Below are positions 59,192 through 64,000 of a stretch of DNA of 64,000 bases, piece after piece. The notes beneath the pieces were generated by a model. The model did no database searches. It was not told the origin of the DNA and saw only the letters and a list, made by a program, of their open reading frames with translations. The first letter of the stretch is position 1. Each line of letters begins with the position of its first letter. The stretch is from the NCBI RefSeq assembly GCF_004564375.1, contig NZ_CP038267.1, forward strand, positions 994,501 through 1,058,500, read 5' to 3'. The position numbers and the translations under genes are program-made. Source of the stretch: Nocardioides euryhalodurans (GTDB lineage: Bacteria > Actinomycetota > Actinomycetes > Propionibacteriales > Nocardioidaceae).

Positions 59192-61237
59192 TCAGCGGAC
59201 CGGCAGCGTGAAGCGGATCCGGGTCCCGTCCACCTGCTCCTCGTCGACCCAGATCCGACCCCCGTGACGAGACACGACCCGCTCGCAGATCGCGAGACCC
59301 AGGCCAGTGCCGGTGTAGTCCGGCGCGTGCGCCCGGGCGAAGCTGTCGAAGACCTTGCGGCGCATGCCGGCAGGGATGCCGACCCCGTTGTCGGTCACCG
59401 AGACCTCGAGGGTGCCGTCGACCTCGCTGGCCGTCACCGCCACCGACGGGCGTACGCCGGGCGCGACGTACTTGACCGCGTTGCCGACCAGGTTGTCGAG
59501 CAGCTGCCGCAGCAGCGCCCGGTCGCCTCGGACGATCATGCCCGGCTGTACCGAGATCCGCGGTCGCGTCCCACCCTCGCGTCGCAGCTCGGCGACCTCC
59601 TCGCCGAGTGCGGAGAGGTCCAGCTCGACGACGTGGAGCGGGCGGTCGCGGGCCACCGCGAAGTCCAGCAGGTCGTCGATGAAGTGGTGCATCTGGTCCG
59701 AGGCGCCCTGGACCCGGGAGAGCATGGAGCGCAGCGTGGCGACGTCCGGCTCCTCCGCGGCCTCCAGCTCCTCGCGCAGGCTCTCGGTCCAGCCGCGCAC
59801 GACCGTGAGCGGGTTCTTGAGGTCGTGGGCGACCACGCCGGCGAAGGCGACCAGCTGGTCGCGCTCCTCCTGCTCGGTCGTGACGTCGCGCAGCGTGTTG
59901 ACGACGACCGGCCGCGGGTCTCCGTCGAGGCCGTGCACCGGGATGGAGGTGACCTCGAGGAAGCGCTCGGTCCCGTCAGCCGTCCGGATCCGCACCAGCT
60001 CCCGGATCACGCTCTCGCCGTTCCGGGCGCGGGCGTGCGGCATGTCGGCGACGGCCAACGGCTCCCCGTCCGAGGAGACCATCACCGGCTGGTCGGCCCC
60101 GCCGAGGGAGGGCCGCAGGAACCCTCCCGCACCGGTCATCCGGCGCACCGCGGGGTTGCGGACGGCGTACGTCTCGTCGGCGGTGATCACGCTGACGCCC
60201 TCGGCGAGGTGCTCGATGACCGCCGAGAAGAGCGCCGCCCGCGAGTCAGCCTCACGTTCGGCCGCACCGGCCCGGGCGACGGCCGCGCGCCGCTCCTCGG
60301 TGGCGAAGGAGATCGCGAGCGCGGCCACCACCTGGGTGATGAGGAAGCCCTGGGCGATCGCGGCCCCGGTGAAGGGGTCCGTCGCGCCGGCGAAGACGCC
60401 GATGCCCTGCAGCGTGGCCAGCACGCCCACGGCGCCCAGCACCAGCGCGAAGGCGAGCGCTCCCACCGAGGGCAGCCGGAAGGCCGCCCAGACGGTGCAC
60501 AGCACCAGCGAGAACGAGAACGGGGTCGGGTCGGAGCCGAACGCGGCCGTGGCCAGGCCGACGGTCGCGGCGACCACCGCGAGCGTCTCGAGGACGCGCA
60601 GCGGCAGGTGCTCGTCGCGGCCGGCTCGCGACCACCACCGCGCCGGAGACAGGTCCCGACGCGGCAGGACCAGCATGCCGAGGGCACCGATGCCCAGGAT
60701 CCAGCTGAGGTTGCGGATGGCCGTGAGCCAGATGTCCTCCGGTGACGACACCGGCACCAGCCCCAGGCCGGTGCCCCGCCCGAGGGCGGCGACGCCCGCG
60801 GCGACGGCGCTGGCGGCGAGGAAGACCGCGAGGTCGCGCAGGGTGCCCATCGGACGCGCACCGCCCGCGCCCCACAGGTCCGGTGCCAGCGCCCGCATCA
60901 CCGCCACCCACGCTCCGGCGGCGACCAGCGCCAGGACGGCTCCCAGGACGGCCTGCGCGGCGGTCCCGTCGTTGAGCAGGACCGAGGCGGCCGTGGCCGC
61001 CACCAGGCCCGCGACGTCCCACGGCCACGTCCGGGGCGTGCCGGAAGCCAGCCAGAGCACGGCGACGCCGTACAACGGCCAGACCAGGCTGATCTGGAGC
61101 TGCTCGTCGAAGGTCAGCCGCCCGATGTCGCCGGCGAGGTAGGTGGCGAGCGCGAACCCGGCGAGACGCAGGACCTGAGGGAGCCCGAGCACGCCGGTGG
61201 TGGACCGCTGGCGCGCGGGGGCGGCCTGCGTCGTCAT
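59192..61237 (-). CDS. MASE1-like/PAS sensor histidine kinase
   Basis: A 681-residue membrane kinase. The N-terminus has about eight helices in the MASE1 style (LAGDIGRLTFDEQLQISLVWPLYGVAVLWLA), then a PAS domain (VIEHLAEGVSVITADETYAVRNPAVRRMTG) and the catalytic core: H-box FAGVVAHDLKNPLTVVRGW (His471), N-box LLDNLVGNAVKYV, VTDNGVGIP and DYTGTGLGLAICERVVSRHGG. No response regulator adjoins it, so it is an orphan in this window. The signal is unknown. CATAAT lies 7 nt before the ATG. Confidence 0.9.
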   Translation of the reverse strand: MTTQAAPARQRSTTGVLGLPQVLRLAGFALATYLAGDIGRLTFDEQLQISLVWPLYGVAVLWLASGTPRTWPWDVAGLVAATAASVLLNDGTAAQAVLGAVLALVAAGAWVAVMRALAPDLWGAGGARPMGTLRDLAVFLAASAVAAGVAALGRGTGLGLVPVSSPEDIWLTAIRNLSWILGIGALGMLVLPRRDLSPARWWSRAGRDEHLPLRVLETLAVVAATVGLATAAFGSDPTPFSFSLVLCTVWAAFRLPSVGALAFALVLGAVGVLATLQGIGVFAGATDPFTGAAIAQGFLITQVVAALAISFATEERRAAVARAGAAEREADSRAALFSAVIEHLAEGVSVITADETYAVRNPAVRRMTGAGGFLRPSLGGADQPVMVSSDGEPLAVADMPHARARNGESVIRELVRIRTADGTERFLEVTSIPVHGLDGDPRPVVVNTLRDVTTEQEERDQLVAFAGVVAHDLKNPLTVVRGWTESLREELEAAEEPDVATLRSMLSRVQGASDQMHHFIDDLLDFAVARDRPLHVVELDLSALGEEVAELRREGGTRPRISVQPGMIVRGDRALLRQLLDNLVGNAVKYVAPGVRPSVAVTASEVDGTLEVSVTDNGVGIPAGMRRKVFDSFARAHAPDYTGTGLGLAICERVVSRHGGRIWVDEEQVDGTRIRFTLPVR

Positions 61238-61263
61238 GGGGAGGATTATGACGGGGCGTCGCC

Positions 61264-62400
61264 TCAGGCGCTGAGCTCCCCCGCCGCGCCGCGGGGTCGG
61301 ACGCCGAGCGCCCGGGTGTGGAGGGCGAGCATCTCGCGCACCGTGACGCTCCAGCAGAACTGCTCCGCGCGACGGCGAGCCGCTGACCGGGCGACCGGCT
61401 CCGGACGGCCCAGGACCGCGAGCACCGCGTCGGCGAGCGGACCCGGCGCGGGATCCGCCCACGCGCCGGACTCGTGGTCGACCAGCTCGCGCGCCCCGCC
61501 GTACGACGCCGTCACGACCGGGGTCCCGCAGGCCAGCGCCTCGAGGACGGCCAGCCCGAAGGTCTCCCCCGGGCAGACCGACAGGGACACGTCGGCCGCT
61601 CCGACGAGGGCCGCGAGCTCCTCGCGACCCTCCACGTGGCCGTGGAAGGTGACCGGCGCCCCGGCGGCGAGCTCCTCGAGCTCCCCCCGGTGGGGACCTG
61701 TCCCGTAGACGTCCAGTCGGACCGGGACCCCGCGACGGTGGAGCTCCACCGCGGTGGCCACGGCCAGGTGCGGACTCTTCTCCCGCGACAGCCGTCCCAC
61801 GTGGACCAGGCGACTCCCCTCGCCCCGCGGACCGCGCGCCGGGGGCGGTCTGAAGGTCTCGAGGTCCACGCCGAGCGGCACCCGGTGGACGCTGGTCCCG
61901 GCCGCCTCGGCGACCGCGCGGAACTCCCGCTCCGCGAATCGCGAGGTGACCACGACCCGGTCGAACTGCCGCACCAGCACCCGGTTCAGCACCCCGACCG
62001 GGGTGGCGACCCCGCGGTCCCAGCCCGTGCGCAACGACAGCATGGCGTCGAGCCGCTCGTGGGAGAACAGGATGGTCAGGACTCCGCGCCGCCGCGCCCA
62101 GCGCGCCACCGGCAGCATCGTCGACTTGTCGGAGACCTCCAGCGAGGTCGGGGCGAACGCCTCGAGCACCTCGGCGACCCGCCACGGCTCGACGATCAGC
62201 CGGTAGCCGCCCCCGACCTGCGGGGCGCGCAGCTGCACGACGTCGCCGTGGTCACCCGAGGTGCGCTCGTCGCGCCGTCCGGGGACGACCAGCAGCCGGG
62301 CCGCGCCGGCCTCGACGTAGCCCTGTCCGAGTCGTTCGATCGCGGTCTTCATGCCGCCCGAGGCCGGCCCGACGAAGTTGGCCAGCTGTGCGACGCGCAC
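61264..62400 (-). CDS. GT4 family glycosyltransferase
   Basis: A 378-residue GT-B enzyme. It starts MRVAQLANFVGPASGGMKTA (the N-terminal glycine-rich loop), has HVGRLSREKSPHLAVATAVEL and the retaining-transferase E(x7)E motif in CPGETFGLAVLEALACGTPVV. Donor and acceptor are unknown; similar genes make phosphatidylinositol-mannosides or other glycolipids. The GTG at 62400 begins 1 nt after the stop of the other glycosyltransferase, so the two are co-translated and may act in sequence. Confidence 0.88.
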   Translation of the reverse strand: MRVAQLANFVGPASGGMKTAIERLGQGYVEAGAARLLVVPGRRDERTSGDHGDVVQLRAPQVGGGYRLIVEPWRVAEVLEAFAPTSLEVSDKSTMLPVARWARRRGVLTILFSHERLDAMLSLRTGWDRGVATPVGVLNRVLVRQFDRVVVTSRFAEREFRAVAEAAGTSVHRVPLGVDLETFRPPPARGPRGEGSRLVHVGRLSREKSPHLAVATAVELHRRGVPVRLDVYGTGPHRGELEELAAGAPVTFHGHVEGREELAALVGAADVSLSVCPGETFGLAVLEALACGTPVVTASYGGARELVDHESGAWADPAPGPLADAVLAVLGRPEPVARSAARRRAEQFCWSVTVREMLALHTRALGVRPRGAAGELSA

Positions 62401-62401
62401 G

Positions 62402-63520
62402 TCAGGCGATCGCCAGCCGGCGCTGGTCGAGGACCGCGCGGTAGTGCCGCTCGACCAAGTCCTCCACCACGATCGGCCAGGTCCGGTCCTGCACCTTTGC
62501 GTGGGCTGCCGCCGCCATCCGGGACCGCAGGTCGGCGTCCCGCACGGCTGCGGTGACGGTCCGCCACAGGGAGAACCGGTCCTCGGGGTCGAACAGCAGG
62601 CCCGTACGCCCGTGCTCGACGAGGTCCAGCGGCCCACCGGCGGCGGCCGCGACGACCGGCACGCCGCTGGCCTGCGCCTCCTGCACCGTCTGGCAGAACG
62701 TCTCGGACGTCCCCGGGTGGACGAAGACGTCGAGGGACGCGAAGGCCGTGGCGAGGTGGGTGCCGCCGAGCTGGCCCGAGAAGTGGGCGCCCGGCAGGTG
62801 ACGACCGAGCCACGAGCGCTCCGGGCCCTCACCGACGACGACCAGGCGGGTGCCGGGGATCCCGGCGATCTCGGCGAGCCGGCGGACCTGCTTCTCGGCG
62901 GCCAGCCGCCCGACGTAGCCCACGAGCACGTCCCGCCCGTCGTGGGAGAGCGTCGCGTGGCGCTCCTGGTCGCGGCGCGAGGGGTCGAAGAGGTCGAGGG
63001 AGACGCCGCGGCGCCAGAGGTGGAGGTCGGGCACCCCGAGCGCGGCGAGCTGGCGGTAGGAGGAGTGGGACGGGACCAGGGTGCGGTCGGCCTTGCGGTG
63101 CAGCCGGCCGACCCAGCGGTCAAGCAGCACCTCGGCGCGGACGCCGTACTGCCGGGCGAAGCCGGCGATGTCGGTCTGGTAGACCGCGACCGTCGGCACC
63201 CCCAGCCGGCGTGCGGCCCGCAGCCCGGCCGCACCGACCACGATCGGCGAGGCGAGGTGCACCACGTCCGGCCCGAAGTCGGCCAGCGCCCGCTCCAGCG
63301 CCGCGTCGGGGAGCCCGAGCGGGAAGGCCCGGTAGCCCGGTAGCCCCACCGACCGCACCCGGGTCACCGGGATGCCGAGGTAGTGGTCGGGCCCGTGGCC
63401 CGGCGCGACGACGAGCGGCTGGTGACCCTGGCGGACCAGCTGCTCGGCGACGTGCCGTACAGAGTTGGCGACGCCGTTGACCTGCGGCAGGAACGACTCG
63501 GTGACGATCGCGACACGCAT
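62402..63520 (-). CDS. GT4 family glycosyltransferase (MgtA/PimB-like)
   Basis: A 372-residue GT-B enzyme beginning MRVAIVTESFLPQVNGVANSV, which closely follows the mycobacterial and corynebacterial MgtA-type mannosyltransferases (GDP-mannose dependent). Other signs are GYVGRLAAEKQVRRLAEI and the E(x7)E in GTSETFCQTVQEAQASGVPVV. A mannosyl transfer to a glycolipid is likely but not certain. The ATG at 63520 was chosen over an upstream ATG because it gives the standard N-terminus. It leads the two-gene set. Confidence 0.9.
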   Translation of the reverse strand: MRVAIVTESFLPQVNGVANSVRHVAEQLVRQGHQPLVVAPGHGPDHYLGIPVTRVRSVGLPGYRAFPLGLPDAALERALADFGPDVVHLASPIVVGAAGLRAARRLGVPTVAVYQTDIAGFARQYGVRAEVLLDRWVGRLHRKADRTLVPSHSSYRQLAALGVPDLHLWRRGVSLDLFDPSRRDQERHATLSHDGRDVLVGYVGRLAAEKQVRRLAEIAGIPGTRLVVVGEGPERSWLGRHLPGAHFSGQLGGTHLATAFASLDVFVHPGTSETFCQTVQEAQASGVPVVAAAAGGPLDLVEHGRTGLLFDPEDRFSLWRTVTAAVRDADLRSRMAAAAHAKVQDRTWPIVVEDLVERHYRAVLDQRRLAIA

Positions 63521-63590
63521 GCCTGCACCGTCCAGCGCCGACATGTCCGGCAGGTGACGTGCGGGGGCGTGTCCTGCCAACCCCCGTGGT

Positions 63591-64000
63591 TCAGTCGGCG
63601 AAGGACTCCAGCAGCACGTCGGCGGCGGCGTAGGGGTCGCAGTCCCCCGCCACGACGGCGGCAGCCAGCTCGTCGAGCTCGCCCCGGCCGTGGACGTCGC
63701 CCCAGCGCGCCCGCAGCGCCGTCACCGCGATCGCCTCGATCTCGTCGCGCGCGCGGCTCGCGCGTCGGGCGGCCAGCTCCCCGGACTCGGCCAGCCACGC
63801 GTGGTGCCGGTCGATCTCGGCCACCACCTCGTCGAGACCCTCCGCCCGGGAGGCGACGGTCTTGACGATGGGCGGCGCCCAGGCGCCCTCCTGGCGCTCG
63901 GCCAGCGCGAGCATGGAGCGCAGCTCGCGACGGACCTGGTCGGCGCCGTCGCGGTCGGCCTTGTTGATGACGTAGACGTCGCCGATCTCGAGGATGCCCG
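63591..64000 (-). CDS. meaB: Methylmalonyl-CoA-mutase-associated GTPase MeaB (C-terminal part)
   Basis: The window ends inside this gene; about 136 C-terminal residues are visible. They read GDVYVINKADRDGADQVRRELRSML (NKAD is the G4 guanine motif), then PPIVKTVASRAEGLDEVVAEIDRHHAWL and a helical dimerization tail, as in MeaB/ArgK. MeaB protects and reloads B12-dependent acyl-CoA mutases, matching the mutase subunit 6 kb away. The 70-nt gap to the glycosyltransferase start holds nothing recognised. Confidence 0.93.
   Translation of the reverse strand, partial: GILEIGDVYVINKADRDGADQVRRELRSMLALAERQEGAWAPPIVKTVASRAEGLDEVVAEIDRHHAWLAESGELAARRASRARDEIEAIAVTALRARWGDVHGRGELDELAAAVVAGDCDPYAAADVLLESFAD

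Overview
The window is high-GC DNA (about 70% by eye) with many GTG starts, dense co-directional gene blocks, and short or 4-nt overlapping start/stop junctions. Gene content and order (rsmE-dnaJ-hrcA, hemW, lepA, rpsT/holA, comEC-comEA-degV-leuS, nadD-rsfS-proA, the GlgE operon, meaB) point to an actinobacterial chromosome, most likely a Nocardioides-like member of the Nocardioidaceae. No phage, conjugation module, rRNA operon, CRISPR array or complete insertion sequence was seen, and no gene-free stretch exceeds 300 bases.

Layout. 1-10 kb: the minus-strand heat-shock group hrcA-dnaJ-rsmE behind a perfect CIRCE operator, a metallo-beta-lactamase-fold gene diverging from the same operator, three plus-strand genes (small acidic protein, DUF3097, DUF4870), hemW, a Tat-lipoprotein intradiol dioxygenase-like gene and a long-chain acyl-CoA ligase. 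10-18 kb: MOSC, an AraC regulator coupled to an APH-type kinase, lepA with a one-base frameshift at its 3' end, an EamA transporter, a TMEM175-type channel and a second phosphotransferase. 18-31 kb: rpsT facing holA-comEC-comEA-degV-leuS; leuS lies behind a leucine leader-peptide attenuator; then an SDR, two membrane proteins, tRNA-Ala, and the NAD/ribosome-silencing/proline block. 31-36 kb: a secreted lysyl-oxidase-like protein, etfBA and an enoyl-CoA hydratase. 36-48 kb: an alpha-glucan region, glgX, a divergent glgP, and glgE-treS-mak-glgB in which every junction is a 4-nt overlap. 48.4-49.7 kb: an apparently acquired gene (AbiEi-like helix-turn-helix plus Vsr-like nuclease fold) bracketed by two homologous 90-bp palindromic repeats. 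50-64 kb: a GNAT/NUDIX fusion, ppdK, EamA/LysR, a thioredoxin/TPR protein, an isobutyryl-CoA-mutase-like large subunit with a MarR-type operator over its -10, a PH-domain protein, a MASE1-like histidine kinase, two GT4 glycosyltransferases and the end of meaB.

Themes. TreS, Mak, GlgE and GlgB form the known trehalose-to-alpha-glucan route, with GlgX and GlgP returning glucan to sugars. Acyl-CoA ligase, enoyl-CoA hydratase, ETF, the B12 mutase and MeaB fit fatty-acid and branched-chain acyl-CoA catabolism. At least twelve genes have a TANNNT -10 box only 6-8 nt before the start codon, so leaderless transcripts look common. Convergent gene ends repeatedly hold long inverted repeats of a dispersed family. 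The items most worth testing are the repeat-flanked nuclease-like gene, the leuS attenuator and the MarR operator at the mutase gene.
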